This document shows positions 26,916-35,376 of a stretch of 64,000 nt of DNA, one piece after another. The translations under genes and the position numbers were made by a program. The stretch lies in assembly GCF_900108855.1 (NCBI RefSeq), contig NZ_FNXY01000004.1, forward strand, positions 310,001-374,000, written 5' to 3'. Position 1 is the stretch's first letter. Each line of letters opens with the position of its first letter. Source of the DNA: Dyadobacter koreensis. GTDB lineage: Bacteria; Bacteroidota; Bacteroidia; Cytophagales; Spirosomataceae. The notes beneath the pieces were generated by a model, which searched no databases, was not told where the DNA came from, and saw only the letters and a list, made by a program, of their open reading frames with translations.

Positions 26916-26969
26916 AATTAAATAGTTGGTGCGGGATAAAGTTGGTAAATAGTGTGGATTAACTGTGTT

Positions 26970-28043
26970 TTATGCAATTACGATATTTTGTTGATATTTT
27001 TTCAAAGATTCCACTAAAACCTCGTTTTCCTCTTGCGTTCCTACTGTGATACGCAGGCAGCCCTCACAAAGATGTACACGTGATCTGTCACGGACAATGA
27101 TTGCTTCATCGATCAAAAAGGCCATCACAGATTTTGCGTCATCAAAGTGAACAAGGAGAAAATTCGCATCGGATGGAAATACTTTATTCACCAACGATAA
27201 ATTTTCCAGCATCGTACGTAAGGAAGCTCTTTCTTTCAGAATTTCTTTAACCATTTCATTTTTCTTATCCTCCGCCTCCAGACCTTCAAGCAAAGCTTTC
27301 TGCGCTGGCAAACTGATATTGTAAGGTGATTTGATTTTATTCAAAATCTTGATCAGCTCAGCTGATGCAAAACACATTCCGCCACGAAGGCCAGCAAGTC
27401 CCCATGCTTTGGAGAATGTTTGTAAAACGACAAGGTTTGGAAATTGATCCAAGCGCCCGATCCATGAGGGAGCATCTGTAAAATCTACATATGCCTCATC
27501 CACTACCACCAGGCCATTGAAATTATTTAAAAGCGTTTCGATCGCGTCGTCCTGCATCACATTCCCGGTAGGATTGTTGGGCGTACAAACCCAGATAATT
27601 TTGGTATCCGGTGTAATTGCTTTCAAAACAGCTTCCACATCGATATGGTAGTCAGCAGTAAGGGAAACTTTGTCAATCTGCACGTTATGTATCGAAGCAC
27701 TTACTTCATACATTCCATAAGTTGGCGGCAGAATGATCACATGATCTTTTTCTGGTGTACAAGTCGCACGGATCAGCAGATCGATAGGTTCATCGCTACC
27801 GTTTCCAAGAAAAATCCGTTCTGTATTTATATTTTTGATCGGACCTAATTTCGCCTTGATTTCCGCCTGATAAGGATCTGGATAGCGGTTATAATGTTCT
27901 GCTGTTACCGATCCGTAAGGATTTTCATTGGCATCCAGAAATACACCGGCACGGCCCGTATACTCATCTCTTGCAGAGGAATAAGGGGCCAGCGTTAAAA
28001 TGTGGGGACGAATGACCGATTTCAGGTCGAAAGAATTATTCAT
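26970..28043 (-). CDS. hisC: Histidinol-phosphate aminotransferase
   Basis: This 357-residue PLP enzyme converts imidazole-acetol phosphate to histidinol phosphate in histidine synthesis. It is a fold-type I aminotransferase. The PLP lysine lies in TFSKAWGLAGLRGG, with the Asn of WVCTPNNPTGN, the Asp/Tyr of VVDEAYVDF and the substrate arginine in the C-terminal CLRITVGT. The length is typical. It is separated from hisD by a RES/Xre toxin-antitoxin pair, and 57 bases lie between the toxin stop and its start. Confidence 0.95.
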   Translation of the reverse strand: MNNSFDLKSVIRPHILTLAPYSSARDEYTGRAGVFLDANENPYGSVTAEHYNRYPDPYQAEIKAKLGPIKNINTERIFLGNGSDEPIDLLIRATCTPEKDHVIILPPTYGMYEVSASIHNVQIDKVSLTADYHIDVEAVLKAITPDTKIIWVCTPNNPTGNVMQDDAIETLLNNFNGLVVVDEAYVDFTDAPSWIGRLDQFPNLVVLQTFSKAWGLAGLRGGMCFASAELIKILNKIKSPYNISLPAQKALLEGLEAEDKKNEMVKEILKERASLRTMLENLSLVNKVFPSDANFLLVHFDDAKSVMAFLIDEAIIVRDRSRVHLCEGCLRITVGTQEENEVLVESLKKYQQNIVIA

Positions 28044-28100
28044 TATTACTACTATTTGAGAGCATCATACCGGCAGGTTCGGCTTCATCTCCATTATTAA

Positions 28101-28544
28101 TTAAAACAATCTTTTGTCAAACTGAAACGGTTCCAAATGAATAACTTTCATCAAACTTGCCTCAGGATGTGTAGGATTAATCAGGTAATTTCTTTCAGCA
28201 GGCACAATCGCAGAAGGTACGCTCATCAGCAGGGATTCGTTACTTTGAAGCCATAAATCCCCGACTTCTTTACTCCATTGCTGGTCCTCATACCAATCAG
28301 GAACCGGATAGGAAAGATTTTTAACGGAAACCGAATCCGGTACAAACAGCACTACCACAACATAACCTTTCGGAGGAATGGGTTGCTGCCAGTGAACAAT
28401 TATTTCCAGCATAGCCAATGACCTCCTCGAAGATGTGTAAAGCATCGCATTCTGTGGAGTGTTCCAGCGTCCGCCATGATAATACGCTCCGATTCCACTT
28501 AAATCATTCTGATATTCCGCTCTGGTTATCCTGAATAATTCCAT
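28101..28544 (-). CDS. RES-domain toxin (NAD+-degrading type II toxin)
   Basis: This 147-residue protein has the RES-domain signature GGRWNTPQNAMLYTSS followed by RRSLAMLEIIVHW, which supplies the conserved Arg, Tyr, Ser and Glu residues. RES toxins studied in other bacteria deplete NAD+ by phosphorolysis or hydrolysis. The start codon at 28544 directly abuts the stop of the antitoxin gene, so the two are co-translated. The module lies between hisD and hisC in the same orientation. Confidence 0.88.
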   Translation of the reverse strand: MELFRITRAEYQNDLSGIGAYYHGGRWNTPQNAMLYTSSRRSLAMLEIIVHWQQPIPPKGYVVVVLFVPDSVSVKNLSYPVPDWYEDQQWSKEVGDLWLQSNESLLMSVPSAIVPAERNYLINPTHPEASLMKVIHLEPFQFDKRLF

Positions 28545-28973
28545 TTAAGCAAAAATCCCGTGTTCAATACGCCCCAGTTCTGTTTTCACCAATTCGATCC
28601 CTGCGTGTGTACGAAGGAATTGAATCGGTTTTTCATTACCAAGAACTAAAATCTCTCGATTCAGCCAATCCAGAAAATATTCTCTACCTAAAACGCGGGA
28701 ACCTACTGAAAAAAGATCTGCCAAAGCAATAAGATGATCAGAAACCACATTGCTCAACAGATCCGTATCGTTATAGCGCTGCAAATTCCTCGGAGTTACG
28801 GGAAGAAGTAAAATAATATCCTTCATTTCCAGACCAACAGAATCAGCAAGATGCTGAATTGCAGCCTTGGGAATACCATTCTCCGCAAGATATGCAAGAT
28901 CGAAATCGTTTTTTACTGAATGTTTGAGGACGGTATAGCCACCTAAACGCTCATTAACCATAAATGCTGTCAT
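28545..28973 (-). CDS. Xre/MbcA/ParS-type antitoxin (DUF2384)
   Basis: This 142-residue protein has an Xre-like helix-turn-helix N-terminal half and the DUF2384 toxin-binding C-terminal domain. The end shows VLGREYFLDWLNREILVLGNEKPIQFLRTHAGIELVKTELGRIEHGIFA-type features in order: G..WL, LGNEKP, L.T..G and LGRIEHG. It neutralises the RES toxin encoded immediately downstream and probably represses the module. A -7 box of its own lies at 29010-29017. Confidence 0.88.
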   Translation of the reverse strand: MTAFMVNERLGGYTVLKHSVKNDFDLAYLAENGIPKAAIQHLADSVGLEMKDIILLLPVTPRNLQRYNDTDLLSNVVSDHLIALADLFSVGSRVLGREYFLDWLNREILVLGNEKPIQFLRTHAGIELVKTELGRIEHGIFA

Positions 28974-29009
28974 CTTTTCAAGTATTTAAAAGACCAGAAA
29001 TTAGTCCTT

Positions 29010-29017
29010 CAAATATA
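29010..29017 (-). promoter_or_regulatory. -7 box of the toxin-antitoxin module
   Basis: On the minus strand TATATTTG matches TAnnTTTG and lies 36 bases before the antitoxin start, in the 83-base gap after hisD. It would let the module, and possibly hisC, be transcribed independently of the upstream his genes. Confidence 0.5.
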
Positions 29018-29056
29018 CGACATTTTTCCGGGTATTATAAATTCTGATTTTTTAAA

Positions 29057-30325
29057 TTATAACAGCGACTTCAGGCGGATACTTACAGCCCTTTTATGCG
29101 CGTCCAGAGATTCAGCCTCGGCCATAGCTTCAACAGTCGGGCCGATATTTCTAATTCCAATTTCAGTGATATGCTGTACTGTTATTTTCTTAACAAAACT
29201 ATCGACAGAAACTCCGCTGAATGCTCGTGCATAACCGTTGGTCGGAAGCGTATGATTCGTCCCCGATGCATAGTCCCCGCAAGATTCAGGCGTATAATTT
29301 CCCAGGAAAATTGATCCTGCATTAAAAATTTTCTCTGCAACAAGTTCTGCATCCTCAACACTCAGAATCAAATGTTCGGCAGCGTAGTCGTTCAAAATGT
29401 CAATTGCTTCATAAGCCGAATTAACCAGAATTGCTTTGCTGTTTGTTATCGACTGGAACGCAAGATCACGGCGAGGCAGTTGTTCCAGCTGCAACGTGAG
29501 TTCGTCATTCACCTCAGCAAGAAATTTCTCACTCGTCGAAACCAAAAGAACCTGACTATCAGCACCATGCTCAGCCTGTGATAACAAATCAGCCGCCACA
29601 AAAGAAGCAACCGCAGTATCATCCGCATAAACCGCAACCTCCGAAGGTCCTGCCGGCATATCAATCGCAATTCCTTCTTTGCTGATCAACATTTTTGCCG
29701 TGGTAACATATTGATTTCCAGGACCAAAAATTTTATACACTTTTGGCACACTTTCTGTTCCGTAAGCCATAGCAGCAATTGCCTGTGCGCCGCCAATCCT
29801 GAAAGCAGAAGTGACACCAACCAGTTTTGCAGCAAATAAAATCGCAGGATGATTTGAAGGAGTACATAAAACAACTTCCTTGCAACCAGCCAGTTGAGCA
29901 GGAATACCGAGCATTAGAACGGTACTGAATAATGGTGCCGTTCCACCCGGAATATAAATTCCGACCTTTTCAATTCCAACACTGCGACGCCAGCAGGTAA
30001 CGCCCGGCATCGTCTCAATTTTTTCTACCGATTGAAGCTGTGCCTTATGAAAGGTGTGAATATTCTGATAAGCCTGACGGATTGCTGCCTTCAACGTTTC
30101 ATCCAGCTGGTCTTCGGCCGTATCAAATTCTTCCTGCGAAAAAGCGAATTCATTTAAATCGATGCCATCAAATTTTTTCGCCAACTCTCGCAATCCTTCG
30201 TCGCCTTTGGTTTTTACCAAATCCAGAATTGGCAAAACCTTCGCCTCAATCGCAGAAGAATCCTGAACAGGCCTGGTAAGCAATTCGGGCCATTCGCTTC
30301 TTTCAGGATAAGAAATTATATTCAT
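29057..30325 (-). CDS. hisD: Histidinol dehydrogenase
   Basis: This 422-residue zinc enzyme oxidises histidinol to histidine with two NAD+, the last steps of the pathway. Family features are visible in order: GVTCWRRSVGIEKVGIYIPGG, the FGPGNQYVTTAK segment, IDMPAGPSEV, the metal and active-site region LLSQAEHGADSQVLLV, and the C-terminal GDYASGTNHTLPTNG with metal-binding His. The length matches the family. It follows hisG by 55 bases. Confidence 0.96.
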   Translation of the reverse strand: MNIISYPERSEWPELLTRPVQDSSAIEAKVLPILDLVKTKGDEGLRELAKKFDGIDLNEFAFSQEEFDTAEDQLDETLKAAIRQAYQNIHTFHKAQLQSVEKIETMPGVTCWRRSVGIEKVGIYIPGGTAPLFSTVLMLGIPAQLAGCKEVVLCTPSNHPAILFAAKLVGVTSAFRIGGAQAIAAMAYGTESVPKVYKIFGPGNQYVTTAKMLISKEGIAIDMPAGPSEVAVYADDTAVASFVAADLLSQAEHGADSQVLLVSTSEKFLAEVNDELTLQLEQLPRRDLAFQSITNSKAILVNSAYEAIDILNDYAAEHLILSVEDAELVAEKIFNAGSIFLGNYTPESCGDYASGTNHTLPTNGYARAFSGVSVDSFVKKITVQHITEIGIRNIGPTVEAMAEAESLDAHKRAVSIRLKSLL

Positions 30326-30331
30326 AATTAA

Positions 30332-30372
30332 TAATATTCATCATGCAGCCGAAAGCCGATTGCTGACAGCCA
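30332..30372. repeat. Short GCC-AAAGCC repeats in the hisG-hisD gap
   Basis: The gap contains GCCGAAAGCC and GCCAAAAGCC about 20 bases apart, separated by GATTGCTGACA. This looks like a fragment of a dispersed intergenic repeat. I found no full second copy in the window, so the identification is tentative. Confidence 0.25.
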
Positions 30373-30380
30373 AAAGCCAT

Positions 30381-31241
30381 TTAAAGAATCATTTTTTCAA
30401 TTGGAATAACTAAAATTCCCTCCGCACCAGCTAATCTGATTTTTTCGATATTTTCCCAAAAATCATTTTCGTTGATCACCGAATGAATGGAACACCATCC
30501 CTCTGTTGCCAAAGGCATTACTGTCGGCGCCTTCATACCCGGAAGATATTTCGTGATTTCGTCCACAGCATTAGTCGGGCAATTCAACAGAATATATTTA
30601 TTGTTCTTCGCAACCTGCACCGATTTGATACGGAACAAAAGCTGATCCAGTAATTGCTGTTGCTCAGCTGTCAAATGTTTACTCGCGATCATCACCGCTT
30701 CCGATTTGAAGATCGTTTCCACTTCTTTCAAACCATTGCTCAGCAATGTGCTTCCCGAGCTTACAATATCACATACGGCATCTGCCAAACCAATACTAGG
30801 TGCAATTTCTACCGAACCGCTGATTTCGTGAATCTGAGCCGTGACATTATTTTCAGAAAGATATTTACCTAAAAGTTTTGGGTAAGATGTTGCGATACTT
30901 TTCCCTTCCAGATCCTGAACGCCCGAATAATCATGCTCTCTCAAAACACCGATTGAGAGACGGCACTTCGAAAAACCCAGTTTATGAACTGTGTTAACGT
31001 CTCTGTCAGATTCTTCCGAAACATTTTCGCCAACAATTCCCAGATGTGCCACACCGTCTTCCACGTAACCCGGAATATCGTCATCGCGCAGGAAAAGAAT
31101 TTCAGCGGGAAAATTAGTTGCAGAAGTTTTAAGCTTTCCTGCTCCGTTATCAAAGCGAATACCACATTCCTTGATCAGTTTCAAAGAATCTTCACTTAAC
31201 CTTCCTGACTTCTGTATTGCAATTCGTAATATGTTGTTCAT
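30381..31241 (-). CDS. hisG: ATP phosphoribosyltransferase, long form
   Basis: This 286-residue enzyme catalyses the first committed step of histidine synthesis, joining ATP and PRPP. It starts LRIAIQKSGRLSEDSLKLI, and has the PRPP-binding loop in the DIVSSGSTLLSNGLKEV segment. It is the long HisG form, with a C-terminal regulatory ACT-like domain (about 210-286, KNNKYILLNCPTNAVDEI), so it should be feedback-inhibited by histidine and not need HisZ. It follows hisS by 63 bases. Confidence 0.96.
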   Translation of the reverse strand: MNNILRIAIQKSGRLSEDSLKLIKECGIRFDNGAGKLKTSATNFPAEILFLRDDDIPGYVEDGVAHLGIVGENVSEESDRDVNTVHKLGFSKCRLSIGVLREHDYSGVQDLEGKSIATSYPKLLGKYLSENNVTAQIHEISGSVEIAPSIGLADAVCDIVSSGSTLLSNGLKEVETIFKSEAVMIASKHLTAEQQQLLDQLLFRIKSVQVAKNNKYILLNCPTNAVDEITKYLPGMKAPTVMPLATEGWCSIHSVINENDFWENIEKIRLAGAEGILVIPIEKMIL

Positions 31242-31304
31242 GATTTTTAAAAAAATGGGCTGGGGCGTTCGGCGATCAGCTTAAAATCTATTGTTTATTT
31301 ACTT

Positions 31305-32663
31305 TTAAATAACGGCAGCAATTAATTCTTCAATTGACCCTTTCTGTTGCTCTCCGGTTTTCATGTTCTTTAGAGTCAACTGGCCGGTATTCATTTCATC
31401 CGATCCGATCAGGATTACGAACGGAATATTTTTACGGTCCGCATAATCCAGCTGTTTTTTCAATTTTACGGAATCGGGATACATTTCAGCGTTCAAACCT
31501 GCTTCACGGAGCTTAGGCAAAACGGACAAGCCATACCTGAATGCTTCCTGATCAAAGTTAGATATCATCACCTTGGTACTGATCGTCTGATTTTCCGGGA
31601 AAAGATTTAACTCTTCCATTACATCATAGATCCGGTCCACACCAAAAGATATTCCCACGCCTGAAATGCCGGGCACACCGAATGTTCCCGTCAGATTATC
31701 ATACCTTCCGCCTCCGCAAATACTTCCAATCTGAACGTTATTTGCCTTGACCTCAAAGATTGCACCAGTGTAATAGGACAATCCTCTGGCCAAAGTCACG
31801 TCAAACTGAATCCGTGGATTTTTCAAACCAAGCGATTCAACCATAGTCCAGACCTCCTGCAGTTCATCGATACCTTTCAGACCGATTTCAGAAGAAGCCA
31901 GCCAGGTTCTCAGCTCACCAAATGGATTTAATCCACCCGTTAAGGAAAAAACCGGATCGAGCAAGGTTATGCTTTCTTCGGAGAAATTACGTTCCCGAAG
32001 TTCGTCAACTACTTTATCCTTCCCGATTTTATCGAGTTTATCAATCGCAACACAAAGCGTTCCCTCCTGTCCATGAGCGCCGATCATATCAGCGATCCCC
32101 GTAAGAATTTTTCTGTTATTGATTTTAACGGTAAAATCTTCAATTCCTAACTGCGGCAAAATATCATGTAGCAGCATTACGATCTCAGCCTCGCACAAAA
32201 GTGAATCGGTTCCGACCACATCTGCGTCACACTGATAAAATTCGCGGTAACGACCTTTTTGCGGGCGATCTGCACGCCAAACCGGCTGAATCTGATATCT
32301 CTTAAAGGGCATTACCAACGTTCCGCGGTTCATCACAACGTAACGCGCAAAGGGAACAGTCAAATCATAGCGCAGGCCTTTTTCAGAGATTTTGTTTGTC
32401 AAAGGTTTGGATCCTGCCTGCCAGTCGGCATCAGTGAGTTTTCCGCTAAAATCTCCGGAATTCAAAAGTTTGAAAAGAAGCTGGTCGCCTTCGTCTCCAT
32501 ATTTACCCATCAAAACTGATAGGTTTTCAAAAGCCGGAGTTTCCAATGGCTGAAAACCATAACGTTGAAAAGAGCGACGAATGGTATCAAATATAAAAGT
32601 GCGTTTCACCATCTGTTCAGGACCAAAGTCACGGGTGCCGCGGGCAAGGCTTGGTTTACTCAT
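31305..32663 (-). CDS. hisS: Histidine-tRNA ligase
   Basis: This 452-residue class II aminoacyl-tRNA synthetase charges tRNA-His. Visible motifs are motif 2 (QPVWRADRPQKGRYREFYQCD), the histidine A box LARGLSYYTGAIFEV, GSICGGGRYDNLTG, motif 3 (GVGISFGVDRIYD), and the C-terminal anticodon-binding domain (about 360-452). It is first in the his gene group, 137 bases or more from the upstream divergent gene. I looked for a His-rich leader peptide in its 5' region and found none. Confidence 0.96.
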   Translation of the reverse strand: MSKPSLARGTRDFGPEQMVKRTFIFDTIRRSFQRYGFQPLETPAFENLSVLMGKYGDEGDQLLFKLLNSGDFSGKLTDADWQAGSKPLTNKISEKGLRYDLTVPFARYVVMNRGTLVMPFKRYQIQPVWRADRPQKGRYREFYQCDADVVGTDSLLCEAEIVMLLHDILPQLGIEDFTVKINNRKILTGIADMIGAHGQEGTLCVAIDKLDKIGKDKVVDELRERNFSEESITLLDPVFSLTGGLNPFGELRTWLASSEIGLKGIDELQEVWTMVESLGLKNPRIQFDVTLARGLSYYTGAIFEVKANNVQIGSICGGGRYDNLTGTFGVPGISGVGISFGVDRIYDVMEELNLFPENQTISTKVMISNFDQEAFRYGLSVLPKLREAGLNAEMYPDSVKLKKQLDYADRKNIPFVILIGSDEMNTGQLTLKNMKTGEQQKGSIEELIAAVI

Positions 32664-32863
32664 TTAATTCTTAATTCTTTCAAATAGTCAATGGCTGTTG
32701 CATCGGTTTAGTTCCTTGTTTTTCAATTTTCACCTGATGAACAGGATTTGTAAATTGAAATCAGGATATAATAATCCGGATACAATCAGCATTTAAAAAC
32801 GTAAAGTTAGAGAGGTTATGCAATTTTTATGACTATTTACTACTTTATTTACGCAATTTTCAT

Positions 32864-32871
32864 TAATTTTG
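32864..32871 (+). promoter_or_regulatory. -7 box of the 50-residue protein gene
   Basis: TAATTTTG matches TAnnTTTG and lies 29 bases before the ATG at 32901. This places transcription start inside what would otherwise be a longer reading frame beginning at 32829, and so supports the shorter protein. Confidence 0.55.
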
Positions 32872-32900
32872 CGGCTCTTTCACAAAACAATAATTTTAAA

Positions 32901-33053
32901 ATGGGAGTTACGGAATTAAAACGTAAGAGTCGTAGAAATAAAGCTGTGGCAAATAATCGTACAGCAACAATCAAAAACCTTTTGCGTAAGCCAGAAGTAA
33001 GAAATGTCGACGTTGAGGCTATCAAAGCACAGTTTGAAGCTAACAAGCAATAA
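32901..33053 (+). CDS. Small basic conserved-looking protein, unknown function
   Basis: This 50-residue protein (MGVTELKRKSRRNKAVANNR...) is strongly basic in its first 30 residues, with an acidic, helical C-terminal third (VDVEAIKAQFEANK). The in-frame upstream ATG at 32829 would add 24 hydrophobic residues, but a -7 box lies inside that extension, so 32901 is preferred. Such small basic proteins often bind RNA, DNA or ribosomes. I do not recognise the family, and the nucleic-acid role is inferred only from composition. It is divergent from hisS. Confidence 0.7.
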   Translation: MGVTELKRKSRRNKAVANNRTATIKNLLRKPEVRNVDVEAIKAQFEANKQ

Positions 33054-33093
33054 TCAAACGCCTCTCCGATACTATGTTATCAACAAGTCCCTG

Positions 33094-33483
33094 TCAATCT
33101 GTTTTGGTAGGGCTTTTTGTTTTTTTGTCGGATTTGCCTTTTCGTGCCGGTACTTTACGAATCGCTTTTGCATTCACCTTGCGTAAAAGCTGACGCATAC
33201 TACGTCTTGTTTCACGGCGAACATCAAGTAGTATACGAAACCGCAATGCCTCGCCGAAAAAAATAAGTCCGGTGTTAATCAAAGCAAGGCTGTACAATCC
33301 AAGCAAAACCCAAACCTGCGTTGGTTCACCGACACGGCGCTGATGCACCGCTTCGTTAAGTATCACAAGGCCGCAGCTGAATAAAACAAGTCCCACCGGA
33401 GCCAGGATCAGCCATTTGGTGCGTGTTGACATTCTTTTAATAAGTTGTTTTCCCGGTGGCTTAGGATTAGTTGCTGGAATCAT
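33094..33483 (-). CDS. Small two-helix membrane protein, unknown function
   Basis: This 129-residue protein has two membrane helices (about 24-43, KWLILAPVGLVLFSCGLVIL, and 57-76, VWVLLGLYSLALINTGLIFF) and a long, very basic C-terminal tail rich in Arg and Lys that should lie in the cytosol. I recognise no family. It converges with the 50-residue gene, and diverges from the methyltransferase gene. The reading frame is well formed and not overlapped by a better one. Confidence 0.6.
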   Translation of the reverse strand: MIPATNPKPPGKQLIKRMSTRTKWLILAPVGLVLFSCGLVILNEAVHQRRVGEPTQVWVLLGLYSLALINTGLIFFGEALRFRILLDVRRETRRSMRQLLRKVNAKAIRKVPARKGKSDKKTKSPTKTD

Positions 33484-33542
33484 TTTAAGAGATTATTACC
33501 TAGTAAGAACATAAAATTATTAATTTTTAATCAATTGGTTTA

Positions 33543-34319
33543 ATGAAAGCCATCATAAGTTTAGTTTTACGTTATATTCCTCGTCCATACCTGCAGTTAG
33601 TTGGCCACTGGGTTGCCCGTTTTCTGAGTGTTTTTTACATAGGAAACAAGGTAGAATGCCCTGTCTGCAACAGTCATTACAGGAAGTTTTTACCTTATGG
33701 CCGGAACACGTCAAGCCGGGATAATGCCCTGTGTCCGCACTGTTTATCGCTGGAAAGGCACCGTTTGATGGGGCTTTATCTGAAACGTAAAACCAACTTT
33801 TTCACGGCTGATCTTAAAGTTTTGCATGTCGCTCCGGAATATTGTTTCATCGACCGTTTCGAGCATATGAAAAATCTTGATTATGTAACGGCTGATATTG
33901 AATCGCCACTGGCGAAAGTGAAAATGGACATCCATGACATACCTTTCCCTGACAATACTTTCGACGTAGCGTTTTGCAATCACGTAATGGAACACGTAGA
34001 TGACTACATCCGGGCAATGAGCGAACTTCACCGTGTTTTGAAACCGGGGGGCTGGGCACTGATCCAATCGCCGCAGGACATGAAATATGAAGTTACGTAT
34101 GAAGATCCGACTATAACAGATCCCAGAGAGCGCGAAATTCACTTCCTGCAAAATGACCACCTGCGTCTTTTTGGAAGAAATTATGGCCGCGAGCTGGAAA
34201 AAGGCGGTTTTACCGTGAAGGAAGATCGTTTTGTAATGGATGAATTAACGCCGGCAGAAGTTAAAAAATACGCATTACCAAGTCAGGAGATCGTTTATTT
34301 TTGCCAGAAAACAGCATAA
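33543..34319 (+). CDS. Class I SAM-dependent methyltransferase with Cys-rich N-terminal region
   Basis: This 258-residue protein starts with a hydrophobic or amphipathic region, then a zinc-ribbon-like element CPVCNSHYRKFLPYG...CPHC (two CxxC pairs, about residues 39-76). The methyltransferase type 11 domain follows: KVLHVAPEYCF at motif I, then the DNTFDVAFCNHVMEHVDD segment and HRVLKPGGWALIQSP. Motif I lacks the usual GxGxG glycines (VAPEYC), which is unusual but seen in a subfamily encoded near sugar or cell-surface genes. The substrate is unknown. A glycosyltransferase gene converges on it. Confidence 0.8.
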   Translation: MKAIISLVLRYIPRPYLQLVGHWVARFLSVFYIGNKVECPVCNSHYRKFLPYGRNTSSRDNALCPHCLSLERHRLMGLYLKRKTNFFTADLKVLHVAPEYCFIDRFEHMKNLDYVTADIESPLAKVKMDIHDIPFPDNTFDVAFCNHVMEHVDDYIRAMSELHRVLKPGGWALIQSPQDMKYEVTYEDPTITDPREREIHFLQNDHLRLFGRNYGRELEKGGFTVKEDRFVMDELTPAEVKKYALPSQEIVYFCQKTA

Positions 34320-34324
34320 AAATG

Positions 34325-34358
34325 AAAAGGGACAGGATCAGAAATCCTGTCCCTTTTT
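34325..34358. terminator. Bidirectional terminator
   Basis: AAAAGGGACAGGAT (34325-34338) pairs perfectly with ATCCTGTCCCTTTT (34344-34357) around a five-base loop. T-rich ends are present on both strands, which suits the convergent methyltransferase and glycosyltransferase genes. Confidence 0.9.
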
Positions 34359-34362
34359 AGTA

Positions 34363-35373
34363 TCATGAGGGATATTCAATGGCCGCTCCCGTCTCCCGAT
34401 GCGATTTCTTCTCCCAGATCCTCGTCCAGCCTTCCTGGATAAAACCGACTCCATAACCGAAAAGCTGAACAAAAGCTGCAATGACACTTAAACCGGCTAC
34501 TTCCGGACTTTTCGTGGTTTTAACCGCATCGATAAACAGAAGGACTACATAAATGGCTAACCCGGCAAGCCCAAGAAAGAAAATCGGTTTAAAAATAAAA
34601 AACCAGAAAGGTATACTGCAAACACCCACAGTAAACAGCAACGGAAAAGTGTGCACCAGTTTCAGCTCATCAGGATAAAAACGGGCTATATTTATTCTCG
34701 CGCGGCCGAAGAATTTCAGCTGTCGAAAAAATTGAGCAAACTGAGTTCTGCGTTTGTGGTAGATAAAAGCTTCGGGAATAAGTGTTGATTTAAAACCAAG
34801 ACGTAGCGCAGCGATACTGAATAAAATATCCTCACCCATCCTGCTCGTCAGAAATCCACCTGTCCGTTCCCAAACAGCACGCGACAGTCCCATATTAAAA
34901 CTCCTTGGATGGAAAGTGCCGCCCATATTATTTTTTCTACCGCGGATCCCCCCCGTTGTAAAAAACGAAGTCATCGAATAGCTGATTGCTTTTTGTATGG
35001 GGGAAAAAGACGGATGGTCGGTGTCAGGTCCGCCGTAGAGGTCGACATATTCCTGATTCAGTTTTGTGTCAACAATGGATAAATAATCAGGTTCGATCAG
35101 CGCGTCTGAGTCAAGTAGAATAAAATAATCTCCCGAAGCTTTCTCAAAACCGGTATTTCTTGCAAAACCTTGCCCCCCGTTTTCCTTGTAATAATAATGT
35201 ATGTCCAGAAGGTTTTTAAAAGCTTCAACAACAGTGTCCGCTTTTATTTTCGAGCCGTCTTCAACTATAATTACCTCAAAATTTTTGTACGACTGCGTAC
35301 TAAGACAAGCCAATAATTCCTGTAATTCGTCAGGACGGTTGTAGACAGGAATTATGACAGAATATTTACGCAT
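34363..35373 (-). CDS. Family 2 glycosyltransferase with C-terminal membrane helices
   Basis: This 336-residue protein has a GT-A domain (residues 1-225) beginning YSVIIPVYNRPDELQELL, with the metal-binding DSDA (LLDSDALIEPDY) and the later MGEDILFS region in the place of the acceptor-site acidic residue. Two or three membrane helices follow (about 240-310), so it works at the inner membrane on a lipid- or cell-surface-linked acceptor. It starts 3 bases after hemL, in the same operon, although a functional link to haem synthesis is not apparent. Confidence 0.88.
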   Translation of the reverse strand: MRKYSVIIPVYNRPDELQELLACLSTQSYKNFEVIIVEDGSKIKADTVVEAFKNLLDIHYYYKENGGQGFARNTGFEKASGDYFILLDSDALIEPDYLSIVDTKLNQEYVDLYGGPDTDHPSFSPIQKAISYSMTSFFTTGGIRGRKNNMGGTFHPRSFNMGLSRAVWERTGGFLTSRMGEDILFSIAALRLGFKSTLIPEAFIYHKRRTQFAQFFRQLKFFGRARINIARFYPDELKLVHTFPLLFTVGVCSIPFWFFIFKPIFFLGLAGLAIYVVLLFIDAVKTTKSPEVAGLSVIAAFVQLFGYGVGFIQEGWTRIWEKKSHRETGAAIEYPS

Positions 35374-35376
35374 CGC

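Noticed and set aside
32664..32900. His-rich leader peptide or attenuator in front of hisS
   Set aside because: Reading the minus-strand leader in all frames gave no run of histidine codons and no competing hairpins.
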